A DNA stretch of 64,000 nucleotides from Vibrio lentus. GTDB taxonomy: Bacteria > Pseudomonadota > Gammaproteobacteria > Enterobacterales > Vibrionaceae. The position numbers were made by a program, and so were the translations under genes. Under the pieces are notes generated by a model. The model did not search any database. It saw only the letters and a program-made list of their open reading frames with translations, and had not been told where the DNA came from. Shown piece by piece: positions 1 to 8,261 of the stretch; position 1 is the stretch's first letter; the number at the start of each line of letters is the position of its first letter. The stretch is taken from positions 1 through 64,000 of the forward strand of contig NZ_MCZK01000090.1 in assembly GCF_002875945.1 (NCBI RefSeq). Direction: 5' to 3'.

Positions 1-432
1 ATCTAAGCGGAGAAGAGCCGACTCACTATGGTTAACAATACGACCAGATGCCTCTAGCGCTTCAATAAGAGCATGTGGCTTAACTTCATGTTGACGGTTT
101 TCACAGGCCATAGGGAAAGTGAATAAGCTTCCATCACCACAAGTGCTGAACCAGTTGTTTGGGAATACGGCATCAGGCGTTTCTACGCCCAGTTCTGGGT
201 AATCAAACTCTACAACTTGCACACCTTCTTTACGTAACGAAGCGACCATCGTCTTAAACTCGGCCATCGTTTCTAACTTAACCTCAGCTTCAGTCAGACT
301 GACTCTGTTTTGAAACTCGTTATCACGTGCAGTTTCTTCGTTAAATTTAAATTCTTTTGGCGGCACCATAACAACGCAATTGGCGTTTTGAACATTAGTA
401 ATATGAAGTGATTTTTTGTGTAGGTTTAACAT
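1..432 (-). CDS. CtlX-like arginine/citrulline deiminase-family hydrolase (C-terminus beyond window)
   Basis: Only the N-terminal 144 codons are visible; the frame is open to the window edge. The start is the ATG complementary to 430-432. The protein shows V-V-M-V-P-P near residue 20, F-N-E-E-T then D-N-E-F-Q, and the stretch TPDAVFPNNWFSTCGDGSLF. These resemble the N-terminal half of amidinotransferase/arginine-deiminase-fold proteins annotated as citrulline utilization hydrolase CtlX, which act on guanidino or ureido substrates. The catalytic His and Cys would lie in the missing C-terminal part, so activity cannot be judged. The family call is fairly sure; the substrate is inferred from the family name only. 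Confidence 0.65.
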   Translation of the reverse strand, partial: MLNLHKKSLHITNVQNANCVVMVPPKEFKFNEETARDNEFQNRVSLTEAEVKLETMAEFKTMVASLRKEGVQVVEFDYPELGVETPDAVFPNNWFSTCGDGSLFTFPMACENRQHEVKPHALIEALEASGRIVNHSESALLRLD

Positions 433-998
433 CTCAACCGTCCCTATCTTTTATTTACCTCAGAATTGTAAACAAGTTGTTACGACAATATTCACTGAAA
501 ATAATAATGATTTGAATATTTATCCCAAACAATTACTGCAAAACTCAGTTTATTCGGTAATTTTTACTGCAAGATAACAGCACATCAGAAAGAACCAACA
601 GTTTGCATATCCGTTTAAGAACTTGCTGAATAAATATCCGAAACTCATTATCTAGCTCGCCGCGAGTTTAGGTTACAATTTAATCCATTTAACGTTAGGA
701 TTATCATCGTTGCATAACCATCAATTACGTTTGAAATAAGCTTAACTTTTCCTGTCTACTTCAATCTAAAATAAGCGTCATGAAAGACACTCTTTGGACC
801 TTTCCTGCGTCGCTTAAACCAAAGTTAAAAATAAAGCTAAAAAACAAAATCCATCGAATGGCTTAATGCTTATAAGAACGCATTGGCACTTATATAATTT
901 CAAACTAAGACTGAAAAATTCAAATCAAGACTATAAAAACAAAGTTGCACATCACGATGCTCTAACTCAAAGATGCAGTAGCTTATAAAGGGAAAACT
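433..998. other. Intergenic region between divergent genes
   Basis: AT-rich stretch of 566 bp with no convincing ORF. It must carry the promoter of the leftward CtlX-like gene and the promoter of the rightward ABC exporter, for which a candidate is listed separately. A degenerate ArgR-like sequence near 511-528 is too weak to call. Confidence 0.6.
870..898 (+). promoter_or_regulatory. Candidate sigma70 promoter of the ABC exporter gene
   Basis: TATAAT at 893-898 is a perfect -10 hexamer, with TTATAA (4 of 6 to TTGACA) 17 bp upstream at 870-875. It would give a leader of about 90 nt before the ATG at 999. Seen by eye only. Confidence 0.4.
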
Positions 999-2849
999 AT
1001 GTACAAGAAATTTGAAGGCTTTACTGAAGCCTTTCCAAAGGGAGAGCCGATACAACCTCCTACTGGAATACTGGCATTCTGCCGCCATTACACTCGAGGT
1101 TTCGAAAAACCGTTGATCTTGCTCGGCTTGATGAGCATGACCATCGCGATCATCGAAGTCGCGCTGTTCGGTTACATGGGACAACTGGTTGACTGGCTAT
1201 CAACAAGCAACCCAGACACCTTTTTGGCAGACAACCAATCCACTCTGATGGGGCTTGGTATCCTGTTACTGGTCGTGATGCCAATCTTGATCAGCGTTTA
1301 TTCGCTATTGCTTCACCAAACTTTGCTGGGTAACTATCCAATGTCGATTCGTTGGTTAGCGCACCGCTATCTTTTGAAACAAAGCTTGTCGTTCTATCAA
1401 GATGATTTTGCCGGACGTGTCGCCACCAAAGTCATGCAAACATCGCTCGCAGTGCGTGAAACCGTAACCAAAATGGTCGATGTGTTTGTTTATGTGACGG
1501 TTTACTTCACGGCGATGCTGTTCATGCTCGCTGAATCGGACTGGCGCTTAATGGCTCCAATGTTGATTTGGCTGTTCATTTACGTTGGTATTCAACTGCA
1601 CTTCGTACCAAAGCTAAAAGACGTGTCTTCAGAGCAAGCCGATGCACGCTCACTGATGACAGGACGTATTGTTGATAGCTACACCAACATCGCAACGGTC
1701 AAACTGTTCTCACACAGTAAAAGAGAAACCGAATACGCCGAAGAAGGTATGGAAGGCTTCCTTGATACTGTACACCGTCAAATGCGCTTGGTAACTGGCT
1801 TCAACATCTGTGTTGAATTCGCGAACTACCTATTGGTGTTCAGCATTGCCGGTATCTCTATCTACCTGTGGCTAGATAACGCGATCACGGTCGGTGCGAT
1901 TGCCATTGCAGTCAGCTTGGCTCTGCGTATTAACGGCATGTCGAAATGGATCATGTGGGAAATCGGCGGTCTGTTTGAAAACCTAGGTACTGTGATTGAT
2001 GGCATTAAAACGCTGTCTAAGCCAATCGCTATCGAAGACAAGAAAGACGCTGAACCATTGAAGGTTCCACAAGGCGGTATCAACTTCGACAACGTGAGCT
2101 TCAACTACGGTGAGAATAAAGGCGTGATTAACAACCTGAATCTCAATATCAAGCCGGGCGAAAAAGTGGGCTTGGTTGGCCGTTCAGGGGCAGGTAAATC
2201 GACATTAGTTAACTTGCTCTTGCGCTTCCACGATGTAGAAGATGGTCGAATTTTGATTGATGGCCAAGAGATCTCATCGGTGACACAAGACTCGCTACGC
2301 AGCAATATCGGCATGGTGACTCAAGATACCTCACTGCTGCACCGTTCGATCAAAGAAAACATTCTTTACGGTCGTCCTGATGCATCAGATGAAGAAGTAT
2401 ATGCCGCAACTAAACAGGCACACGCTCATGAGTTTATCGAAACGCTAACCGACCCGTTTGGCAACATTGGTTACGATGCTCAAGTAGGTGAACGAGGCGT
2501 TAAGCTTTCGGGTGGTCAACGTCAACGTGTGGCTATCTCACGTGTACTTCTGAAGAATGCGCCGCTGTTGGTTCTGGACGAAGCAACATCAGCACTCGAT
2601 TCAGAGGTTGAAGCTGCGATTCAAGAGAGTTTGATTGAGTTGATGGAAGGCAAGACAGTGATTGCGATTGCACACCGTCTATCGACCATTGCCGCAATGG
2701 ACCGTTTGATCGTACTCGACCAAGGTAATATCGTTGAAGAAGGCACGCACCAAGAGCTCATTAGCCAAAACGGTATCTACGCTCAATTGTGGAATCATCA
2801 AACCGGCGGCTTCATTGCTGACGACCTTGAACACAAAACGAGTGCTTAA
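999..2849 (+). CDS. MsbA-type ABC exporter (fused permease and ATPase)
   Basis: 616 residues, the usual size of a type IV ABC half-exporter that acts as a dimer in the inner membrane. The N-terminal half (about residues 35-340) holds six hydrophobic helices. The C-terminal nucleotide-binding domain has a Walker A GRSGAGKST near residue 395, signature LSGGQRQR near 502, Walker B LLVLDEATSALD near 523 and the switch His in AHRLST. It resembles lipid and multidrug exporters of the MsbA/VcaM kind; the substrate is not visible. The ATG at 999 follows AAAGGG at a good distance. The gene is alone and divergent from the CtlX-like gene. Confidence 0.85.
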   Translation: MYKKFEGFTEAFPKGEPIQPPTGILAFCRHYTRGFEKPLILLGLMSMTIAIIEVALFGYMGQLVDWLSTSNPDTFLADNQSTLMGLGILLLVVMPILISVYSLLLHQTLLGNYPMSIRWLAHRYLLKQSLSFYQDDFAGRVATKVMQTSLAVRETVTKMVDVFVYVTVYFTAMLFMLAESDWRLMAPMLIWLFIYVGIQLHFVPKLKDVSSEQADARSLMTGRIVDSYTNIATVKLFSHSKRETEYAEEGMEGFLDTVHRQMRLVTGFNICVEFANYLLVFSIAGISIYLWLDNAITVGAIAIAVSLALRINGMSKWIMWEIGGLFENLGTVIDGIKTLSKPIAIEDKKDAEPLKVPQGGINFDNVSFNYGENKGVINNLNLNIKPGEKVGLVGRSGAGKSTLVNLLLRFHDVEDGRILIDGQEISSVTQDSLRSNIGMVTQDTSLLHRSIKENILYGRPDASDEEVYAATKQAHAHEFIETLTDPFGNIGYDAQVGERGVKLSGGQRQRVAISRVLLKNAPLLVLDEATSALDSEVEAAIQESLIELMEGKTVIAIAHRLSTIAAMDRLIVLDQGNIVEEGTHQELISQNGIYAQLWNHQTGGFIADDLEHKTSA

Positions 2850-2951
2850 TTTATGTGCTATTTTAAAAGTGCGGCGTAATTCACACCAAAATGTTAAATA
2901 CTGGTAAATTACACGTGGCAGAATGTTATGTCGTAATTATATAATAGCGAT

Positions 2952-3022
2952 AACAGATCAAGACGCTTCGCTTGCGCGTTCTGGAATAAGGCTAGACTTC
3001 GGGGGGAGGCTAGCCTTTTTTA
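2952..3022 (+). ncRNA. Candidate small RNA ending in an intrinsic terminator
   Basis: In the gap between two rightward genes, a perfect -10 (TATAAT, 2940-2945) with a poor -35 (TGGCAG, 2916-2921) is followed about 70 nt later by a terminator hairpin with a U-tract. Between them, AGACGC and GCGTTCT around 2960-2982 can form an upstream stem. This could be a short independent transcript or just the terminator of the exporter gene. No family recognised. Confidence 0.35.
2989..3022 (+). terminator. Rho-independent terminator
   Basis: AGGCTAG (2989-2995) pairs with CTAGCCT (3010-3016) across a G-rich loop, followed by a run of T. It ends either the exporter transcript or the candidate small RNA. 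Confidence 0.8.
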
Positions 3023-3136
3023 TGCTTGTTATTTCGCACTCTTTCCTACCTGTCCCATAAACTTCATCGATCCTTTTGTTTTTTTCTTGGCATTTTTTTC
3101 TTAAAATGCGCGCAGTATTCTTTCTAGAGATCAACC

Positions 3137-3841
3137 ATGAACAAAAGTGTCTTAACTAACGTTATTGCGTTAGCACTGCTTGCTGGCGGCTATGCGACAG
3201 CAAACCAATACTTGCTTTATGCAGGCCTATTCGCCTTTTCTGGTGCCATCACCAACTGGCTTGCGATTCACATGTTGTTCGAAAAAGTACCCGGCTTATA
3301 CGGTTCTGGCGTTATTCCAGCTCGTTTTGAAGAGTTCAAGGCCGCTATTAAGCAACTAATGATGGAACAGTTCTTTACTGAAAGTAACATCGACCGCTTC
3401 CTTAATAGTGAGATGACCGGAAAATCGCTCAATCTAGAGCCCGTGATTAAGAAGATCGACTTTAACCCTGCATTCGACTCACTGGTTCACGTTATCGAGA
3501 ACTCACAGTTTGGCGGCATGTTGGCAATGGTTGGCGGCACAGAAGCCCTGCAGCCGATGAAAGCGCCATTTGTAGAGAAGATGCAAGAGTCTGTGATTGA
3601 AATCAGCAAGAGTGATTCGGTAAAAAATGCCATCAAGGATGAACTTGAATCACCTGCCATGATGGATGAAATCAAAGAGAACATTGAAGCGATCATCGAC
3701 CAGCGTTTGAATGAACTGACACCAAAACTCGTGAAAGAGATGGTTCAGACCATGATCAAGAAGCACCTTGGCTGGCTAGTGGTTTGGGGCGGTGTATTCG
3801 GCGGTGTGATTGGCTTAATCTCTGCGGCAATTACGCTGTAA
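3137..3841 (+). CDS. DUF445 family inner-membrane protein
   Basis: 234 residues with a hydrophobic N-terminal segment (about 5-45, containing GAITNWLAIHMLF) and a hydrophobic C-terminus (about 210-234, rich in Gly and Val). The middle is charged and helical, with VIPARFEEFKAAIKQLM near residue 55. The N-terminal block is the hallmark of DUF445, whose members are membrane proteins of unknown function. Monocistronic, with its own terminator downstream. The function is unknown; the family call is firm. Confidence 0.8.
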   Translation: MNKSVLTNVIALALLAGGYATANQYLLYAGLFAFSGAITNWLAIHMLFEKVPGLYGSGVIPARFEEFKAAIKQLMMEQFFTESNIDRFLNSEMTGKSLNLEPVIKKIDFNPAFDSLVHVIENSQFGGMLAMVGGTEALQPMKAPFVEKMQESVIEISKSDSVKNAIKDELESPAMMDEIKENIEAIIDQRLNELTPKLVKEMVQTMIKKHLGWLVVWGGVFGGVIGLISAAITL

Positions 3842-3908
3842 TCGGTTTATCTGTTCCCACTCTAACTGCTCTAACTTAATCTGATTGCCCTTTTCTCAGG
3901 CACTCAAC

Positions 3909-3940
3909 AAAAAATGGAAGCTCACGAGCTTCCATTTTTT
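3909..3940. terminator. Bidirectional terminator between convergent genes
   Basis: A perfect 14-bp stem (AAAAAATGGAAGCT / AGCTTCCATTTTTT, 3909-3922 and 3927-3940) with a CACG loop gives U-tracts in both directions. It serves the DUF445 gene and the Lrp-type gene. Confidence 0.9.
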
Positions 3941-3976
3941 AAATCTAAATAACCTTGGTAAAACGAAAGCAGGCCG

Positions 3977-4465
3977 CTATTTTAGGGTTGCTAATAGCTC
4001 AGGGTTAACACCAAAGCCCTTCTTATGCTCTTCAATCACCACTTCGCTGCGAGTCTGGATCACGCCAGGCAGCGTACCCAGCTTGGTGGCCATAAACGCT
4101 TGGTATGCCTTCATGTCTTTCACTCGAACCTTGATCATGGTGTCAAAATCACCGGAGAGGGAATAGCACTCCTCCACCTCGGGCATCATTTCAACCGCCT
4201 GTGCAAACTTATCAAAAATAGAGAAGCTCGTTTGGTCGAGTCGAATATGGATAAAGACTTGAACATCGAGCCCTAACTTCTCTGAACACAGCTCAGCATG
4301 ATAGCCGGTGATGTAGCCATCTTTTTCCAATCGTTTAAGTCTATCGGAACATGGGGAAGTGGTTAGGTTGACTTGTTTTGCCAACTCAACAACAGGCAAA
4401 CGCCCTTTCATATGCAGAATTCTTAGTATCTCTTTATCGATACGATCGAGTTGGTGCTGAGACAT
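3977..4465 (-). CDS. Lrp/AsnC-family transcriptional regulator
   Basis: 162 residues from the preferred start at 4465 (MSQHQLDRIDKEIL), which has AAGGA at good spacing. A longer frame opens at 4516 but has no such site and adds residues upstream of the normal Lrp N-terminus. Residues 1-55 form the winged helix-turn-helix (RIDKEILRILHMKGRLPVVELA, then SDRLKRLEKDGYI). The rest is the RAM/AsnC effector domain, with GDFDTMIKVRVKDM and the final LPGVIQTRSEVVIEE. Lrp-type proteins form octamers that sense amino acids. The target genes are not evident; the small gene at 4745 lies divergently next door. Confidence 0.9.
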   Translation of the reverse strand: MSQHQLDRIDKEILRILHMKGRLPVVELAKQVNLTTSPCSDRLKRLEKDGYITGYHAELCSEKLGLDVQVFIHIRLDQTSFSIFDKFAQAVEMMPEVEECYSLSGDFDTMIKVRVKDMKAYQAFMATKLGTLPGVIQTRSEVVIEEHKKGFGVNPELLATLK

Positions 4466-4744
4466 AACATTCCTTAAACATTCTAAATTCGGCTCAGTAT
4501 ATTCCATAGTAATCAAAATGGAGCAAAACCCCGCTCACACATTTAAAAAACTAAATGCGCTGTCAATATTCACAGGAGATATAAATCAACACAAACTGAT
4601 AACAAGCCTTATAAATCATCTTCTGGTTATTAACAAATTATTATAAAAATGACCCAAATAACAAATAAGTTGAGCCAGAAACGAAAGAAAGGATATAGAC
4701 CAGAGTGAATAATATAATTATCAAAGAGAAAGGATGACTCTATT

Positions 4745-4915
4745 ATGAAAACGCAGGAACTCGCATACAAGCCGTATGGCATTGGCTCATGGACACACGT
4801 AACCGTATCAAAAGACGTCGCTCAAGCATTGGCAAGTGAGTACTCTAACTACGGATGGGACGTGAAAATTGATGGCAACTCCATTGAAGCAGAGCTAGCG
4901 TTACAAGCCGCCTAG
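4745..4915 (+). CDS. Small conserved-looking protein of 56 residues, function unknown
   Basis: An ATG at 4745 opens a 56-codon frame starting MKTQELAYKPYGIGSW and ending in ALQAA, followed within a few bases by a strong terminator. AAAGGATGACTC upstream supplies a ribosome-binding site. The stand-alone placement between a promoter-sized gap and a terminator argues that it is translated. It is too short for a domain call. No function is proposed. Confidence 0.6.
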   Translation: MKTQELAYKPYGIGSWTHVTVSKDVAQALASEYSNYGWDVKIDGNSIEAELALQAA

Positions 4916-4920
4916 AAATG

Positions 4921-4948
4921 AAAAAACCTCCAAGGCGGAGGTTTTTTT
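4921..4948 (+). terminator. Intrinsic terminator of the 56-residue gene
   Basis: AACCTCC (4925-4931) pairs with GGAGGTT (4937-4943), followed by a T-run. On the opposite strand the A-run preceding the stem could also serve the leftward gene. Confidence 0.85.
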
Positions 4949-4977
4949 GATCTAAATGAGTAAGTACTTACTATTGG

Positions 4978-5202
4978 CTAAGCTAAGCCAACTTGCGGAA
5001 CGATACTTCCAGATTCGCAACGGCAATTACACGTTCGGCAAAAATGTTGTGTTTCCATATCGTAGTACTGGTTGCCACTAAAAAGCTTAGATGTCCATTG
5101 CAACATGCGGCCAGAAGTCGTCTCAGGCTCTGATTCACAACGTTTCATTATAGACTTATGTAGTGTTGTTTTTTTACATCCTTTGCAATAGAGATCTGGC
5201 AT
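4978..5202 (-). CDS. Small Cys-rich (CxxC) zinc-ribbon-like protein
   Basis: 74 residues with CKGC near the N-terminus and CRTCNCRC near the C-terminus. Paired CxxC knuckles suggest a small zinc-binding fold. AGGACAAAGGT precedes the ATG at 5202, so translation is plausible. It reads toward the 56-residue gene. Function unknown; no partner is obvious. Confidence 0.55.
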   Translation of the reverse strand: MPDLYCKGCKKTTLHKSIMKRCESEPETTSGRMLQWTSKLFSGNQYYDMETQHFCRTCNCRCESGSIVPQVGLA

Positions 5203-5397
5203 ACCTTTGTCCTATAGGTCTTTAGTGGTTACTGACAATTGACACATCATGTCCAATTCGGTTCCACAATTCACCGAGCTAATCACAAAAGTGAGCGCCA
5301 AGTTCAAAAAATAGCCATTTTTCTCTTCTATTTTTTGACATCAAACGTCATCAATCTCACTCCATTTTCCTTTATTGCCCTCTATCACTCGGTTTCG

Positions 5398-5412
5398 ATT
5401 TACATTGTAAAA
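5398..5412. promoter_or_regulatory. parS2 partition site
   Basis: ATTTACATTGTAAAA matches the Vibrio chromosome II parS2 consensus NTTTACANTGTAAAN at every fixed position. It should be bound by ParB2. Confidence 0.85.
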
Positions 5413-5460
5413 CCCCTTAACAACAGTACTTCGCCCGAAACTGTCATCAAATTCACACAT

Positions 5461-5496
5461 AAAAAAGCGGCACTTCACCTAAGAAAGCACCGCTTT
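5461..5496 (-). terminator. Terminator of the NTF2-like gene
   Basis: AAAGCGG (464-470 of this kilobase block) pairs with CCGCTTT (5490-5496). Read leftward it ends in a U-tract of six. Confidence 0.75.
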
Positions 5497-5529
5497 AAAT
5501 CGTTATTCTAGGTTCAATTTAGCTCAAAC

Positions 5530-6384
5530 TTAAAAGCCAAATTTACCATTGTCATTTTTCCACTCTGAACGTGCAGGAATGGTTTCGATGGTGTCCCAGT
5601 GCTCTACGATTTTTCCGTTATCAACACGGAATAGATCATAAAAAGCAACGTGATTATTCATGAATTGGCCTTCACTGATCGACAACACAAAGTTACCTTG
5701 ACCTAAGATCTTGTAGTTGGCGGTATAAACCATTGGCATTCCGGCTTCAGCTAGCGCACCCAATGCCTCGCCCAAACCGCTTAGACCATCGGCCACGCCT
5801 GGGTTGTGCTGTAAGTAAGCGCTGTCTTCGTTGTCGATATATTGATTAATCTTCGACATATCGCCGCTAATCAAAATGTCTTTGACGAAACCACCGACTA
5901 GCTGTTTATTTTGATCCGTTTTCTCAAGATCTACGACTTTAGTCGTGCCATCTAATTGAGTGCGTCCACTTGCGTTTGGTTTGGCAATGTCTTGTAGGTT
6001 ATCCCAGTGTTCGACGATCAATCCATCTTCAAAACGGAACACATCGAAGCCGACTTTAGGGCCGAAGAAGTTGTATTCAGTATGCGTTACGACGAAATCA
6101 CCGTCTTGAAATGAGCGCTTAACTTGTGCTTTCGCTGAACCTTCTGGCAACATTTGTAGCAATTCACCAAATCCCGCTAAGCCATCGCCGACCGCTAGGT
6201 TATGTTGAATGTATTTTTCAGGGTTGATGTAACTCACTGCTTTCGCATCGCCTGTTTCAATGCTTGAAATCACCGCAACGCCTTTCTCTTGAATAGAAAG
6301 CTCTTGAGCAGTCGCAGTGGTTGCGAAAGTAGCAGCGCTAAGTACGCTTGCCGCTAGTAATGTAGATTTAGTTATTGTTTTCAT
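5530..6384 (-). CDS. Secreted protein with tandem NTF2/SnoaL-like domains
   Basis: 284 residues with a clear Sec signal peptide (MKTITKSTLLAASVLSAATF, cleavage near TATAQ). The mature part is two repeats of one domain: YIQHNLAVGDGLAGFGE is echoed by YLQHNPGVADGLSGLGE, and FEDGLIVEHWDNLQDI by VDNGKIVEHWDTIETI. This is the SnoaL-like polyketide-cyclase/NTF2 fold, often annotated as a nuclear transport factor 2 family protein. The pocket ligand is unknown. The AraC-type gene lies just upstream on the same strand and probably controls it. Confidence 0.75.
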   Translation of the reverse strand: MKTITKSTLLAASVLSAATFATTATAQELSIQEKGVAVISSIETGDAKAVSYINPEKYIQHNLAVGDGLAGFGELLQMLPEGSAKAQVKRSFQDGDFVVTHTEYNFFGPKVGFDVFRFEDGLIVEHWDNLQDIAKPNASGRTQLDGTTKVVDLEKTDQNKQLVGGFVKDILISGDMSKINQYIDNEDSAYLQHNPGVADGLSGLGEALGALAEAGMPMVYTANYKILGQGNFVLSISEGQFMNNHVAFYDLFRVDNGKIVEHWDTIETIPARSEWKNDNGKFGF

Positions 6385-6508
6385 TTTTAAGTCCTCTCGT
6401 TGGCTTGGAAACTATATTAGTCAACGAGAGAAGTTCGCGGCAGAGTGTATTTAGGCGGAAAAATGGTAGATATCGAACCTTAGATTAATCGTGTCGACTC
6501 ACTCGCGA

Positions 6509-7396
6509 TTAAGAGAGTGATGGCTTTGAATATTTCTTTTGAAACTCACTAGGGGTCATTTCGGTATGATTTTTAAAGTACTTGACGAAATTGCTCGCGT
6601 CTTCAAATCCAAAATCTGACGCCATTTTTTGTGAAGTAATATTGCTAACCACTAGCTGACGCTTCATCTCTAACACGGTAAATGAGTCGATGATCTGCTT
6701 TGCCGTTAATCCGGTCGCGACCTTACACACTTGATTCAACGTCTTGTAGGTGGTGTTAATTTGATTGGCGTACCAGTTTGCATCGCGGACGCGCAGGTAG
6801 TTGTCTTGAAGCAGCTCGAAGTAACGAGCAAACTTGATGTTCTGCTGCAAGCTCAAGGCATCCTGCTTCACTTCCGGTCGCAGACGATGAAGAATTAGCG
6901 CCAATGCCGAGAACAGATACATCACGATCAAGGGATCAGATTCGGGTTGACTCAGTTCCATAGTAATTTGCTGTAACAGGCTCTGCGTTCGATCTTGATG
7001 AGGTTCGTCCAGTGACAACAGTGCAGAATGTGCCTTGTTCAAGTGGGTTGGTGTGTAGTTAGGCAAGCGCATATTAGCGTGGACACTGTCGAGGAAAGCC
7101 TGAGTAAACAAAACCGCAGTACCTTGAGGCTGGTGACTAAAATCAAAGGCGTGTACTTGTTCCCTTTGAATGAATACGACGCTTCCTTGGCTAAACGGGT
7201 AGTCTTCAAAGTCGACCATATGCGTGCCTGAGCCTTGCTCAATAAACAGAATTAAGAAGAAGCTGACACGATGTGGCAATTGAGGATCGTGGTCGATGTT
7301 GCTAGCAGAATAGAGTCTAGACAGCGGAATCAGCTCTAACTCAGCCTGTGCCGTTTTTTCATGATTAAATCCAACATTGGGGATCGCTTGTGGCAC
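6509..7396 (-). CDS. AraC-family transcriptional regulator
   Basis: 295 residues. The N-terminal half is a cupin-like sensor (YPFSQGSVVFIQREQVHAFDF). The C-terminal 100 residues hold the two helix-turn-helix motifs: NQINTTYKTLNQVCKVATGL, then MASDFGFEDASNFVKYFKNH, ending MTPSEFQKKY. The latter motif is typical of AraC/XylS proteins. It lies 124 bp upstream of the secreted NTF2-like gene on the same strand, which suggests local control. The inducer is unknown. Confidence 0.85.
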   Translation of the reverse strand: MPQAIPNVGFNHEKTAQAELELIPLSRLYSASNIDHDPQLPHRVSFFLILFIEQGSGTHMVDFEDYPFSQGSVVFIQREQVHAFDFSHQPQGTAVLFTQAFLDSVHANMRLPNYTPTHLNKAHSALLSLDEPHQDRTQSLLQQITMELSQPESDPLIVMYLFSALALILHRLRPEVKQDALSLQQNIKFARYFELLQDNYLRVRDANWYANQINTTYKTLNQVCKVATGLTAKQIIDSFTVLEMKRQLVVSNITSQKMASDFGFEDASNFVKYFKNHTEMTPSEFQKKYSKPSLS

Positions 7397-7620
7397 TTCG
7401 ATATTCCTTTTCGCTTCCTACATCGCCATTTATCACTGTAATGTATCTCAACGAAAACTAAAATGTTCTCAGTACCAGAAACACGACTCAAGCATGGTCA
7501 GGAGTTCGAGGGTGGTATCAACCTCAACCAGATTACGTGCTATACACCTTAACTAGGCGCGATTAGAATACGCCACTCCTTGATGTTTCTATTCATCTAA
7601 GACGACCAAAGAGGCCGAAG

Positions 7621-8142
7621 ATGCTCACTGTTACTCAAATTGCCAAGGCTTATAACATCTCTCGCACCACCATTCTTTACTACGAACGTGCAGGACTGCT
7701 TCTGCCTCACTGTCGTTCAGACAATGGCTACCGCTGGTATGGTGAAAAGGAACAGGCTCGTTTAGAGAGCATCATTTCCTACCGCTCTTTTGGTTTATCT
7801 ATCCAAGAAATCACAGCGCTGCTTGATCGCAAAGATGACGTCAAGCAAGAGCAAACCTTAGTAAACCAGTTCAATGCATTAGAGAAAGAAATTCAGAACC
7901 TTCGCCAACAACAGAAAGCGATTGTGATGCTGTTGGAACAACCAGAATTGTTAGAACAGAAACTGCTAACAAAAGACCGCTGGGTACGTGTGATGGAAAA
8001 CGCAGGGTTCAACGAAGAAGATATGAAAAACTGGCACAAGCAGTTTGAGAAGATGGAGCCGACGGCCCACCAAGAGTTCTTAGAGTCATTGAATATCGAC
8101 CAGAAAGAGGTCGAAAGCATTAGGGAATGGTCAAAAAAATAG
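7621..8142 (+). CDS. MerR-family transcriptional regulator
   Basis: 173 residues. Residues 1-70 are a MerR winged helix (MLTVTQIAKAYNISRTTILY, then YYERAGLLLP and GYRWYG), followed by a long coiled coil (about 85-125, EKEIQNLRQQQKAIV). The C-terminal part resembles the MerR proteins with a short helical effector domain, without the Cys residues expected of a metal sensor. It is divergent from the AraC gene; the ATG follows GAGGCCGAAG. The effector and target are unknown. Confidence 0.8.
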   Translation: MLTVTQIAKAYNISRTTILYYERAGLLLPHCRSDNGYRWYGEKEQARLESIISYRSFGLSIQEITALLDRKDDVKQEQTLVNQFNALEKEIQNLRQQQKAIVMLLEQPELLEQKLLTKDRWVRVMENAGFNEEDMKNWHKQFEKMEPTAHQEFLESLNIDQKEVESIREWSKK

Positions 8143-8170
8143 AGCCACCGAAGTGACTCTATTACTTTTT
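8138..8170 (+). terminator. Terminator overlapping the MerR stop codon
   Basis: AATAGAG (8138-8144) pairs with CTCTATT (8157-8163) and CAC with GTG inside, followed by ACTTTTT. The stem includes the TAG stop codon at 8140-8142. Confidence 0.7.
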
Positions 8171-8210
8171 GCAATTATTTTTACTGATGTTCTTTGCTAG
8201 TTCATCAGAG

Positions 8211-8225
8211 TTTTACAATGTAAAT
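8211..8225. promoter_or_regulatory. parS2 partition site
   Basis: TTTTACAATGTAAAT is a perfect match to NTTTACANTGTAAAN, lying between the convergent MerR and putP genes. Confidence 0.85.
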
Positions 8226-8261
8226 TCGCCTAGTTTTTCACCTAGACGAATGACAATAAAA

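Larger units (their letters stand above)
5203..5529. other. Intergenic region containing a parS2 site and a terminator
   Basis: No credible gene. A 90-codon rightward frame here runs through the parS2 palindrome and the terminator and looks like chance. The region holds parS2 at 5398-5412 and the terminator of the leftward NTF2-like gene. Confidence 0.6.

Noticed and set aside
511..528. ArgR-like box before the CtlX-like gene
   Set aside because: Only one degenerate 18-mer and no properly spaced second box.
5239..5511. Rightward 90-codon frame in an intergenic region
   Set aside because: Runs through a parS2 site and the terminator of the opposite gene; composition looks non-coding.
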